From G963663775 sp963664255 (GTDB lineage Bacteria; Bacillota; Clostridia; Oscillospirales; Butyricicoccaceae), in contig OY760938.1 in assembly GCA_963664255.1 (NCBI GenBank), forward strand, positions 1,364,001 to 1,428,000: a stretch of DNA of 64,000 bases, written 5' to 3'. The notes beneath the pieces were generated by a model, which worked only from the letters and a program-made list of their open reading frames with translations, made no database searches and was not told where the DNA came from. This document shows positions 1 through 7,678 of the stretch, one piece after another (position 1 is the stretch's first letter; each line of letters starts with the position of its first letter). A program made the position numbers and the translations under genes.

Positions 1-1
1 G

Positions 2-511
2 CAGGATTCCACGAAAGAAGCACGTATGCGGGAAATGTTTTTGCTCAATTTGCGGTGGTTTATGGCGACGCTGCTTGACAGAAAAGACAGAATGTCAATG
101 TACTCTGGTTTGGAAGTGCGTGTGCCCTTCTGCGATCACCGCATCGTCGAATATGCCTACAATATGCCGTGGGAACTGAAAAGCTGGGATGGACGGGAAA
201 AGGGCATCGTACGCAAGGCATTCGAGCATGACCTTCCAGAAGAAATCGTCTGGCGCAAAAAAAGCCCCTATCCTAAAACCTTTCATCCGATGTATACCGA
301 ACTGACCGCCAGCTATGTCCGGCAGATTTTCCGCGATGAAAACGCTATTGTATCTTCTTTGTTCGACCACGATGCCGTTTTTGCGCTGATGGAAGACCCC
401 AATTCGCTCACCGAGCCGTGGTATGGGCAGCTGATGCGCACGCCGCAGATTTTTGCATATATCATTCAGTTGGAACGGTGGTTTAAGAAATATAAAGTAG
501 AGTTGATGTGA
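2..511 (+). CDS. asnB: Asparagine synthase (glutamine-hydrolysing), C-terminal part
   Basis: The gene enters from the left edge, so only its last 169 codons are visible and the reading frame is open from base 2. The segment DRKDRMSMYSGLEVRVPF followed by CDHRIVEYA is the characteristic C-terminal part of the AsnB synthetase domain, the ATP-pyrophosphatase-like half that activates aspartate and accepts ammonia from the N-terminal glutaminase. The later LPEEIVWRKKSPYPKT motif is also typical. The missing N-terminal glutaminase domain cannot be checked. A hairpin terminator follows 13 bases after the stop, so this is the last gene of its transcript. Confidence 0.9.
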   Translation, partial: QDSTKEARMREMFLLNLRWFMATLLDRKDRMSMYSGLEVRVPFCDHRIVEYAYNMPWELKSWDGREKGIVRKAFEHDLPEEIVWRKKSPYPKTFHPMYTELTASYVRQIFRDENAIVSSLFDHDAVFALMEDPNSLTEPWYGQLMRTPQIFAYIIQLERWFKKYKVELM

Positions 512-524
512 GAAAACAACAAGA

Positions 525-566
525 ACCCTCTTGGTGTCAAATCCACGGCACCGAGGGGGTATTTTC
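525..566 (+). terminator. Terminator after asnB
   Basis: A 12-bp stem (525-536 with 549-560, two G-U pairs in RNA) closes a 12-nt loop and is followed by attttccc. It lies just after the asnB stop codon. Confidence 0.65.
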
Positions 567-626
567 CCTAAAGATTGCATATAAAAGCATCTTTCAGAGG
601 TGTTTTGCCTGCATCATGATAGACCC

Positions 627-1223
627 TTAAAACGTCTGTCCATTCGATTCAAATTTGGCAACACTTCGGATACGCTTTGCAATGGATGGCGGCAGCACTT
701 TTTTTGTTTTTACGCCATCACAACTAATGGCACCCATTTTCTTCATTCCGGCATACTTGAAAAATTCCTCCATTGCCCTTAAGCAGCCGCTGCTTTGCCC
801 AAACCACCTTGAAAACGGAAATGGCGTGTTGCAGGAGGTGAGCAGACAATATTTTTGGCGTTTCGACAGTCTTGGTGCGGGCAGTGTACCAGTATCGTCC
901 ATTGCGACACCTAATAAACGGTCAAACATATTTTTTACAATCGCCGGAACATTGCCCCAATAGGTTGGGGCGGCAAGCACAACGGCATCACAGGTTTGTA
1001 ATAGTGCAGCGATTTTCTGGATGCTATCGTTTTGCACACATTGACCCGTTTTGATGCAGGTGCGGCAGCCGATACAGTAACCGATTTCCTGCTGATAGAG
1101 GTCAATTCGGTCAATCTGCCAGCCTGCACGTTCTGCCGCAGCAACGGCACACTGCAGCATTGCCGCGGTGATACCATCGGCATGGGGACTGCCGAGAATG
1201 GCTAAAAGTCGCTGGGTGCGCAT
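627..1223 (-). CDS. Flavodoxin-fold NAD(P)H-dependent oxidoreductase with a four-cysteine motif
   Basis: A 198-residue flavodoxin-like protein. Residues 11-23 (GSPHADGITAAML) form the FMN phosphate-binding loop, and APTYWGNVP near residue 85 is the second FMN-contact loop of the NADPH-dependent FMN reductase family. Cysteines 50, 53, 56 and 62 have C-X2-C-X2-C-X5-C spacing, as in the iron-sulfur flavoprotein (Isf) group, so it may carry a [4Fe-4S] cluster; many homologues keep some of these cysteines without proof of a cluster. The start is set by GAGGAGG seven bases upstream. Its 5' end overlaps the TetR-type regulator by 22 bases, so the two are co-transcribed and probably share a repressor responding to an electrophile, quinone or redox signal (inference). 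Confidence 0.85.
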   Translation of the reverse strand: MRTQRLLAILGSPHADGITAAMLQCAVAAAERAGWQIDRIDLYQQEIGYCIGCRTCIKTGQCVQNDSIQKIAALLQTCDAVVLAAPTYWGNVPAIVKNMFDRLLGVAMDDTGTLPAPRLSKRQKYCLLTSCNTPFPFSRWFGQSSGCLRAMEEFFKYAGMKKMGAISCDGVKTKKVLPPSIAKRIRSVAKFESNGQTF

Positions 1224-1888
1224 GGGTGCGCCTCCTCTGAGTATGATTTATTTACGCTATCGTTTTGAATCGCTCGATAGAGTGTGTCAAAGCTATGTGT
1301 CAAAAACATTGGCCGCGTCATGCCCATGGCAGCATGGATATAAGCGGCCTTGTTTGCAGACAGTTGCATGATACCTGTCAAGCTTGCCCAAAAGAGAAAG
1401 ACCGTGGGCAGAATGGGTATCTCCTGACGAAGATGGTGATTTTGAACCCCTGATGCTAAAACCGCGGCCATTTTCAGATTGATTTTTTCGCCAATAGCAA
1501 AGGTTTCTTTTGCGCATGCCAATGGGTCAGTGTGCGCTGCGGGAAGGTGAATTTCATCCAAAGCAAGGGAAAAGTAAAATGGAAACTGCTCTTGATAGCG
1601 TACCAATGCGTAGCATATCGCAAGATATTGCGCTTTGGTATCGCCGCAGTCAGTGACTGCTGTACAGATATACTCGTATAGCAAGGTGATACTTTTCAGC
1701 ACCAAAACGCTAACCAGGTCTTCTTTATTTTTGAAATACACATAGAGCGTGGCTTTGCTGTAGTTCGCTTCCTGCGCAATCTCATCCATCGTAGTCGCAG
1801 CAATTCCTTTGCGCATAAATAAGCATTGCGCGGCATATGCAATCGTACTGCGATGCACCTCTGGAGAGGCTTTTTTTCTTCTGCCCAT
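1202..1888 (-). CDS. TetR/AcrR-family transcriptional regulator
   Basis: A 228-residue protein with an N-terminal helix-turn-helix (about residues 11-58, including GIAATTMDEIAQEA and YSKATLYVYFKNKEDL, the TetR recognition helix) and a variable ligand-binding C-terminal domain. I start it at 1888 because GAGGTG stands at the right distance there; an upstream in-frame ATG at 1903 lies inside the operator palindrome and has no ribosome-binding site. It is the first gene of a two-gene unit with the flavodoxin-like oxidoreductase. The palindrome over its promoter indicates autorepression. The inducer cannot be read from sequence. Confidence 0.9.
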   Translation of the reverse strand: MGRRKKASPEVHRSTIAYAAQCLFMRKGIAATTMDEIAQEANYSKATLYVYFKNKEDLVSVLVLKSITLLYEYICTAVTDCGDTKAQYLAICYALVRYQEQFPFYFSLALDEIHLPAAHTDPLACAKETFAIGEKINLKMAAVLASGVQNHHLRQEIPILPTVFLFWASLTGIMQLSANKAAYIHAAMGMTRPMFLTHSFDTLYRAIQNDSVNKSYSEEAHPCAPSDF

Positions 1889-1899
1889 AAACGCACCTC

Positions 1900-1930
1900 G
1901 CATTAATTAAACCGTAAGTTTAATTAATGC
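1900..1930. promoter_or_regulatory. Perfect palindromic operator for the TetR regulator
   Basis: Perfect inverted repeat: gcattaattaaac (1900-1912), spacer cgtaa, gtttaattaatgc (1918-1930). The right half covers the -10 box of the regulator's promoter, the usual arrangement for TetR autorepression. Confidence 0.8.
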
Positions 1931-1951
1931 GCACCTTGCCCTAGCAGTCAA
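1923..1951 (-). promoter_or_regulatory. SigA-type promoter of the tetR-oxidoreductase unit
   Basis: On the minus strand TTGACT (1951-1946), 17-bp spacer, ATTAAT (1928-1923). The -10 box lies in the operator palindrome. Confidence 0.6.
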
Positions 1952-1959
1952 GGGACTAA

Positions 1960-2142
1960 TGGCAGGCGATTCAAAAAGCCACAGCCGCGCGTCTGGAAGT
2001 GCTCAATCCGAGTGAATGTATTCTCCTTCGCGTCTGTATACAAAACGCCCGCAGATGGTTTTACAGCGCGGACAGCACATTTCAAACGGCTGAAACAGGA
2101 AACGTACCCCAGCCAGCGGATGGAAACACAACCGTATATTGA
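1960..2142 (+). pseudogene. Possible gene remnant (60 codons, no start)
   Basis: An open frame of 60 codons (beginning WQAIQKATAARLEVLNPSE) runs from a stop-adjacent TGG to a TGA and is followed directly by a strong rightward terminator. It has no start codon or ribosome-binding site. It looks like the 3' end of a lost rightward gene whose terminator survives. I do not recognise the product. Confidence 0.3.
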
Positions 2143-2150
2143 GTAAAAAA

Positions 2151-2184
2151 AGTAACGCCAACCGTATTTGGCGTTACTTTTTTT
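2151..2184 (+). terminator. Strong terminator
   Basis: An 11-bp perfect stem (agtaacgccaa at 2151-2161 with 2168-2178), a 6-nt loop and a T-run. An A-run in front lets it also act leftward, but the nearest minus-strand gene ends 76 bases to the right. Confidence 0.8.
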
Positions 2185-2259
2185 GCTGCCCTAAGTTTTT
2201 GGATGGGTCTTCACACACTTATTTCAAAGCATATACACCATCATTTCAGCGTTTTATTC

Positions 2260-3993
2260 TTATTTTGGCTCCATTTGTGGCAATTCTCTCAGCCGAAATT
2301 CCCCAATATGTCCTTGCAGCATATTTGCCTGTCCGGAAAGCTCCTGGCTTGCAGCCGCACTTTGCTCTGCCGTTGCCGAATTCATTTGCACCACATCCGA
2401 CACTTGCGCAATGCCTTCTGTAATATTATGAATGGTCGTGGCCTGTTCTACCGCTGCTGTGCGAATATTTTGCACACTTTCCGCCACTCTTTTCGCCTTT
2501 TCTTCCACCTGTTCCAGTGTCACTGCCGTGTCATCCGCCAATTTTTTGCCTTCCTGCACCGCGCGAATGGAGTCTTCAATCAATTTGGTGGTTTGCTTGG
2601 CGGCATCTGCGGATTTGGATGCCAGATTGCGCACCTCATCGGCAACCACCGCAAAGCCCTTGCCCGCGACGCCCGCTCTTGCCGCTTCCACCGCTGCATT
2701 GAGTGCTAAAATATTGGTCTGGAATGCAATATCGTCAATCACCTTGATAATATTGGCAATCTCATGGGAGGATTGCGTGATGCGATTCATGGATTCCAAC
2801 ATATGGCGCATCTGCTGATTGCCTTGCCCCACCCCATCTGCCGCCTGCTCCACATACAATGCCACCTGCTGCACATTTTCGGCGGTTTGCTCCACGCGCT
2901 CGGAAACGTCTGTGATGGACATGGACAAGGTTTCGATTGCACTTGCCTGCTCCGTTGCCCCTTGCGACAACGCCTGTGCGCCACTTGCTACCTGCTCTGC
3001 CCCCAAGCTCACCTGCCCTGTTGCAAGGCGAAACTCTGTGAACATCGCATGTAAATCCGTTATGGTTTGTGCAAGCGCAATGCCCATTGTATCTTTTGGT
3101 GACCTTGGAGCGAACTGCACGGTTAAATCCTTATTGGCAATCGCGCTTACCACCTGCACCTGCTCCCGAATGCTGCCAATCATCTGGTGGAACGCATTGG
3201 CGAGGATGCCGATTTCATCCTTGCTGGTTGCCTGCACATCAATCTCAACATTGCCTTCTGCCAACTCCTGCGCTGCGCTGACCATCTCACGAATGGGTCG
3301 ACTAATCATTTGGGAAATATATCTGCCCAGGAAAATTGCCGCCGCAATGCCGACCAGTACCACAAGGAACATCACCACAATCAAAACCTTTGCCAGCGTG
3401 GCATTGGTGCTGCTATAGTGCTTTGTGCTGTCCACCTGCATTTCTGCGCACTGGTTCAGCTTGTCCAGCATACTTTCGATGTCTTTTTCGTATTTATGTC
3501 CGGCGTTTCTTGCTTGAATGAAACTACCCGTCTTTGCCGCCGCAAAAAGCTCTTCTCCTGTCGCTTGCAGGGTATTGTGGTACAGGTTAATGGCTTCCGC
3601 GCACAGCGCCTGCGTTGCGGCATCGCGGATGGATGCTGCATATGCCTGCAAGGCTTCGTCGCCATGCGTATATAACGTATTGAACTTTGTTTCATAATCC
3701 GACACACTTCTGGGATAATCGGTGTAAATAACCGCATCCCGCAGCTGAATGCGCATATAATTCACCGTGTTAATGGCATCAGTTAAATCAATGAGGGGGG
3801 CACTGCCTTCCTCATACAGCTTTTTATCTGCCTGCCCCATGCTCCACAAGCCTGCAATTCCAACCACCCCCACCACCGCTGCAATGGAAGAAACGAGCAG
3901 AAATCCATACAGCAGCTTCTTGGCAATATCAAGATTATTCCAAATATTGTGCTTTCTCTTTTTCGTTTTCCGTATGTGTTTGCGTTTTAACAT
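2260..3993 (-). CDS. Methyl-accepting chemotaxis protein
   Basis: A 577-residue transmembrane chemoreceptor. A basic N-terminus is followed by TM1 (about 27-50), a roughly 150-residue helical extracellular sensor of the four-helix-bundle type, TM2 (about 201-223), a HAMP linker (about 224-277, with RPI and DEIG) and the cytoplasmic signalling coiled coil. The hairpin tip at about 417-458 (IDDIAFQTNILALNAAVEAA) binds CheA and CheW. The start at 3993 is chosen because GGGAGGG precedes it; an in-frame ATG at 4068 lacks a ribosome-binding site. It stands alone. Its ligand is unknown. Together with CheV at 36.8 kb it indicates chemotactic motility. Confidence 0.95.
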   Translation of the reverse strand: MLKRKHIRKTKKRKHNIWNNLDIAKKLLYGFLLVSSIAAVVGVVGIAGLWSMGQADKKLYEEGSAPLIDLTDAINTVNYMRIQLRDAVIYTDYPRSVSDYETKFNTLYTHGDEALQAYAASIRDAATQALCAEAINLYHNTLQATGEELFAAAKTGSFIQARNAGHKYEKDIESMLDKLNQCAEMQVDSTKHYSSTNATLAKVLIVVMFLVVLVGIAAAIFLGRYISQMISRPIREMVSAAQELAEGNVEIDVQATSKDEIGILANAFHQMIGSIREQVQVVSAIANKDLTVQFAPRSPKDTMGIALAQTITDLHAMFTEFRLATGQVSLGAEQVASGAQALSQGATEQASAIETLSMSITDVSERVEQTAENVQQVALYVEQAADGVGQGNQQMRHMLESMNRITQSSHEIANIIKVIDDIAFQTNILALNAAVEAARAGVAGKGFAVVADEVRNLASKSADAAKQTTKLIEDSIRAVQEGKKLADDTAVTLEQVEEKAKRVAESVQNIRTAAVEQATTIHNITEGIAQVSDVVQMNSATAEQSAAASQELSGQANMLQGHIGEFRLRELPQMEPK

Positions 3994-4166
3994 AACATAT
4001 CCCTCCCGCCAAAATCTGAAAATGAATAAAACGAACCGCTCTGATGGCATCTTTCTATCATACTGCATCAGAGCTTTCCATCCAATTCAACCATCTCGAC
4101 CGACGCTCATTCACAAAAAAATACCTTGCCAGCGTGATGATGGTGCATATGTGGTTTTAGGCACCT

Positions 4167-4625
4167 TTATCTGTCGAGCAGCTCTCTTTGGATGCGTTCA
4201 CGTGCTTCCGGTGCTTGGGTTGCCATTTTTTCTGGGAAGCCGAAATATGAAACGCAAGCGATGTTGTCACCGCCCATCGCCAGATGCTGGTGGATGGTAA
4301 TATCCGCGCGACCATTGGCGTTGAGCCAAGGCGGATTTGCGATATAACGGCAGTCCATGGTCTGGTTGAAGGTGTCAGCAAACAGCACATGGGTCAGTTC
4401 ATCGCCTGCATATTGCAGCATGGAGCGCACATCGCCCTTGCCTTGGTCATAAAAGAAGCCATGCGGAGAGGAATACACATAGCCGAGATTTTTGGAATAG
4501 AACGGATTGATGCGCGGATGCGGGGACTGCTCAATGTATTTATAGCCCCAATCTGCAACCTGATGCACCATGTCATTGATGCGCATTTGTTTTGCCAGTA
4601 CGTCCACATCAAATGCGATTTTCAT
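4167..4625 (-). pseudogene. Sugar-phosphate isomerase/epimerase with large internal deletions
   Basis: The 152-codon frame begins like a full-length TIM-barrel sugar-phosphate isomerase/epimerase (start MKIAFDVDVLAKQM, then ADWGYKYIEQSPHPRINPFY) but jumps to the C-terminal third of the same family (YVYSSPHGFFYDQGKGD) and ends with GFPEKMATQAPEARERI. Relatives have about 300 residues. At least two stretches are absent: roughly 150 residues after the N-terminal 43, and about 25 residues before GGDNIACVSYFGFP. Both losses keep frame. The barrel cannot fold as in the family, so I call it a pseudogene. It is the second of two decayed isomerase genes downstream of a LacI-type regulator. Confidence 0.75.
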
Positions 4626-4761
4626 AATGTAAAACCCCTTTTTTGAATTGTGGAAACGCAGCGCACTGACTAGTGCGCTGCATTTCTTTGAAAAAGTGTA
4701 GAGATAGAAGGTGAGCGAAAGATATTTAAGAACTCCCACACAGGGATTTCGTGGATGGTGA

Positions 4762-5437
4762 TTATTGGATGATGGTCTGGCGCAGGGCATCGATAGAGGT
4801 CAGTACCCCTGCTTCTGTGGTCATGGTCAAATCTTCGATTTCCAGCGAAACGTCTCCGTCATAACCCATCATGTGGCAAACGGAGAAGAACTCCTTCCAC
4901 CACTGCAAATCCTTGCCGCAGCCAACGGCAACATAGTTCCAGACACGGTCAGCCGATTCGGTGACCGGCTTTGGCTCGAGAATGCCGTTGACATCGGCAA
5001 GACCACGCTCGATGCGAACATCCTTGCCATGTACGTGGAAGATGCAGCCCTTCAGCGCACGTGCCGCCGCAATCGGGTCTGCGCCCAATGCGACCATGTG
5101 GGACGGGTCAAGGTTGATGCCGAGCATCGGGTCGGTTGCACCCCACAGCTTGAGCAGGGTTTCTGCGCTCCAAACCATGGGTGCCGGGGAATTCTTCGAT
5201 GGCAATCTGTTCAATACCGCAGGTTTTGCAGTGTGCGATGAACTCATTCCAAAACTTGATGGTCACATCCCACTGGTATTCATAAGCAGGTGCCATGAAA
5301 TCCGGCCAAGAAACGGTGGAGGTAATCCAGTTCGGGGTGGTGTCGTTCGGAGAATCTGCCAGCGTTGCGCAGTCGTACATCGACTTTGCATATTCCTTGC
5401 CCGTTTCATACGCTTTGCATCCTCCTTCTTTTTCCAC
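4762..5437 (-). pseudogene. Sugar-phosphate isomerase/epimerase, frameshifted and truncated
   Basis: Two frames together give most of a second TIM-barrel isomerase/epimerase. The upstream frame (5437-5108) carries AKSMYDCATLA, PNWITSTVSWPDF and FWNEFIAHCKTCGIEQIAIEEFPG. The downstream frame (ending 4762) continues with MVWSAETLLKLWG, GINLDPSHMVALGADP and IFHVHGKD. The switch falls at about 5180-5195 and needs a single-base change of frame. The N-terminal barrel strands are missing, and an intact AAGGAGG stands where the original start should be, so a deletion has brought the ribosome-binding site next to internal codons. Another short in-frame gap follows CATLA. The gene is not functional as read, unless the frameshift is a sequencing error. 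Confidence 0.75.
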
Positions 5438-5451
5438 GCTCTATTTAATAA

Positions 5452-5465
5452 CGAGTACGAACTCG
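5452..5465. promoter_or_regulatory. LacI-type operator copy
   Basis: cgagtacgaactcg, a CG-centred palindrome between lacI-type gene and the first isomerase pseudogene. It shares GAGT-CG-ACTC with the sites at 5495 and 6649. Confidence 0.6.
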
Positions 5466-5494
5466 CAGTAAACGAAAAAAAATATATTTGCGAA

Positions 5495-5508
5495 AGAGCA
5501 CGTACTCT
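5495..5508. promoter_or_regulatory. LacI-type operator copy
   Basis: agagcacgtactct, 29 bases from the site at 5452 and nearly identical to the one at 6649. The tandem pair lies just upstream of the isomerase pseudogenes. Confidence 0.65.
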
Positions 5509-5568
5509 CATTTGCCTAAAAGCTTTTGCAACCTCCTTTTGGGGAATTTGCAAAAGAATCTGCTTACT

Positions 5569-6603
5569 TTACGCTAAATTTTCCTTGACCAGCATTTTAA
5601 TCTCTGTAAAGATTTTTTCTTCGGTTGGCTGATTGCCATAAACCAAATATTCCATCAAAATACGAAGCGGAAGCTCGCCCTGCTTCTCCAGTTCACTTGC
5701 CAGCGTGCAGGTAATCATACCCTCTCGCATCAGGTCCAAGATTTCCGGATAATCTTCAAAGCACAGCACCTTCACTTTCTTGTCACACCCCGTTTCACGC
5801 AGTGCACGACCGACCTCCGCCACGCCGCCGCAGGTGATATAGATGCCGTTCAGCTCCGGATATTTCTCCAGCAGCTTTTTCGTTTTGGAAAATGTAATCT
5901 GCGGGTCTTCCATGCTTTCCAGCCATTCCACAATTTCAATGTTGGGATATTCGTTTCGCAAAAATGTGATAAATTCTTGCTCACGCACCCGAACATAATA
6001 GTTGTTGTGCTCTGAATCGATGGAACTGGTTACCACAGCAACTTTTCCTTGTCCGCCGAGGAACTCACCCATCAAGCGCCCTGCAACCCTTGCCGCACGG
6101 GAGCCATCTTGTCCAACATAACAAGTGCGCCGACTGTTTTCTAAATCCGAATTGGTGGTGATGACCGGAATCCCTGTCTCTATGGCGTGGTCAACCGCTC
6201 TGCTCACCGCATACGAATTGATGGGGCTTAAAATAATGCCGTCCACGTGCTCATCAATGAGCGTTTCAATGATTTGTGCCTGCTCCGTGGTATTTCGAAA
6301 GGATGTTTCGTAATATGTTATCTGGATGTCAAATCCTGTCCATCGGCGGGTTTGCCGCTCAATTCCTCTTTGCAAATATTCCTTTGCATCGACATTGACC
6401 AAAACCGCTGCAATCCGAAAGGTGACGCGCTGCTTTTGCAGGGCACGTCCCACTGGATTGGGACTATATTCTACTTGGTCGATGATTTCTTTCACACGCT
6501 TACGCACTTCATCACTCACACCAATACGGTTATGCAGTACTTTATCGACGGTCGAGGGGTGCACCCCTGCCATTGCCGCAATTTCCTTGATTGTTACTTT
6601 CAT
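5569..6603 (-). CDS. LacI-family transcriptional regulator (sugar-responsive)
   Basis: A complete 344-residue LacI/GalR-type regulator. The N-terminal helix-turn-helix (residues 3-30, VTIKEIAAMAG and PSTVDKVLHNR) and hinge helix (SPNPVGRALQ) bind DNA. Residues 60-344 form a periplasmic-binding-protein-like sugar sensor (DGIILSPINS, TNSDLENSRRTCYVGQDG). It lies 130 bases upstream of two decayed sugar-isomerase genes in the same direction, so it once controlled them. A CG-centred palindrome sits just downstream of its own promoter and two further copies precede the isomerases. The ligand is unknown; the isomerase families suggest a polyol, inositol or rare sugar (inference). Confidence 0.92.
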   Translation of the reverse strand: MKVTIKEIAAMAGVHPSTVDKVLHNRIGVSDEVRKRVKEIIDQVEYSPNPVGRALQKQRVTFRIAAVLVNVDAKEYLQRGIERQTRRWTGFDIQITYYETSFRNTTEQAQIIETLIDEHVDGIILSPINSYAVSRAVDHAIETGIPVITTNSDLENSRRTCYVGQDGSRAARVAGRLMGEFLGGQGKVAVVTSSIDSEHNNYYVRVREQEFITFLRNEYPNIEIVEWLESMEDPQITFSKTKKLLEKYPELNGIYITCGGVAEVGRALRETGCDKKVKVLCFEDYPEILDLMREGMITCTLASELEKQGELPLRILMEYLVYGNQPTEEKIFTEIKMLVKENLA

Positions 6604-6648
6604 TTAAGAGCCCTTCCATAAGTTCCTACTTGCGTCTCAAACCAATAG

Positions 6649-6662
6649 AGAGTGCGTACTCT
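6649..6662. promoter_or_regulatory. LacI-type operator in the regulator's own leader
   Basis: agagtgcgtactct, CG-centred, starting about 15 bases after the -10 box of the regulator's promoter. It matches the sites at 5495 and 5452 and implies autoregulation. Confidence 0.7.
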
Positions 6663-6677
6663 TTAGCTGATGATGTT

Positions 6678-6706
6678 ATTATGACTGCATTTTTAGCGTT
6701 TGTCAA
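6678..6706 (-). promoter_or_regulatory. SigA promoter of the LacI-type regulator
   Basis: Minus strand TTGACA (6706-6701), 17-bp spacer, CATAAT (6683-6678). The rest of 6707-6876 shows no gene. Confidence 0.8.
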
Positions 6707-6876
6707 TCCTGCCTTGCTGATTTTTATTCTACATCTTTAACTTTGTAGAGATTCACGGAAAACGCACTGCTTTTTCATCTCTTCTGCCATATGCGCCCCT
6801 ATATTTTTCAGTATATTTTTGTGCAGAAGTTTGCATAGCTGGGAGAAGGCTCTTGAATTTGATATTTTAGCGGCAC

Positions 6877-6924
6877 AAAAAAGACACCCTTTGCCTCTAT
6901 ATGCAGGCTTTTCGGTGTCTTTTC
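6877..6924 (-). terminator. Terminator of the VirD4-like cassette
   Basis: Inverted repeat aaaagacacc/ggtgtctttt with an inner gcct/aggc pairing, followed on the minus strand by a T-run. It lies 58 bases after the acidic repeat gene. Confidence 0.8.
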
Positions 6925-6981
6925 CATTTCATATTTAGGAAGCCCGTACCTAATTTCCCTGCGTGCATGGGCAGCATCTTG

Positions 6982-7644
6982 TTAGTATGCTGCGTTTTCA
7001 TCCTCCTGATAGTCCGCATCAGAGGTGTTGTCCGCCGTGTCACTCCATGCACTCCAGACGCCCTCTCCCGCAAAGGATTCGACCGTATCCCAGCCATAAT
7101 CCTTGTCCACAATGCCCGCATCCCAGCCGCCTTCTTCATTGAATACGCCGGCATTCCAGCCGCCCTCTTCGTTGAACACACCGGCATCCCAGCCACCTTC
7201 TTCATTGAATATCTCGGCATCAAAGCTCGCTGCATTCTGCTCCATATAATCCGCATTGTCTGCCACATCGTTGTTCCATGCGGTGTCTGCGTCCTCGTCC
7301 TGCCCTTCCGCCATCGCCTCATATGTGTCCTGTGTGGTGTCCTCACTGCCCCAATAGCCAATTTCGCTCGCCGCCACATCCTCATTGCCCATCCATCCCG
7401 CGTCTTCGTCTGAGGCATCAATGCTCCCCAAAAATCCTGCATCGGCATTGCTGTCCTCCGCATTGCCAAAGGAGCCCGCATCCGCATCCGACACATGGTT
7501 ATCTCCGAAATATCCAGCTTCCGCGTCTGCCTGTGCATTCTCCAGTTCAAACGCGCTCATTTCTGCCCCATCGCTGTCCTGACTTTCCACAGCTTCCCAG
7601 AGGTTTGACTGCTCTTCCTCTTGATAATCGTGATGATTTGACAT
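6982..7644 (-). CDS. Very acidic protein made of two tandem-repeat arrays
   Basis: A 220-residue protein that I cannot assign to a family. Residues 41-105 are five 13-residue repeats of the type xDAG-aromatic-xG followed by acidic residues; residues 142-185 are four 11-residue repeats close to DAGVFNEEGGW. The protein has almost no basic residues after the N-terminus, no signal peptide and no membrane segment. The start at 7644 is fixed by AAAGGAGG; a further ATG at 7719 lacks one. It is the last gene of a four-gene operon, 34 bases after a VirD4-like ATPase and just before the terminator. It could be a substrate or a flexible partner of that ATPase; this is inference from position only. Confidence 0.8.
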   Translation of the reverse strand: MSNHHDYQEEEQSNLWEAVESQDSDGAEMSAFELENAQADAEAGYFGDNHVSDADAGSFGNAEDSNADAGFLGSIDASDEDAGWMGNEDVAASEIGYWGSEDTTQDTYEAMAEGQDEDADTAWNNDVADNADYMEQNAASFDAEIFNEEGGWDAGVFNEEGGWNAGVFNEEGGWDAGIVDKDYGWDTVESFAGEGVWSAWSDTADNTSDADYQEDENAAY

Positions 7645-7678
7645 AAAAACCTCCTTTCGCGAAACGCAATATGGCGTG

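Noticed and set aside
6901..7550. Long antisense frames over the acidic repeat gene and its 3' flank
   Set aside because: They are by-products of the repetitive GC-periodic sequence; only the frame starting at 7644 has a ribosome-binding site and a terminator.
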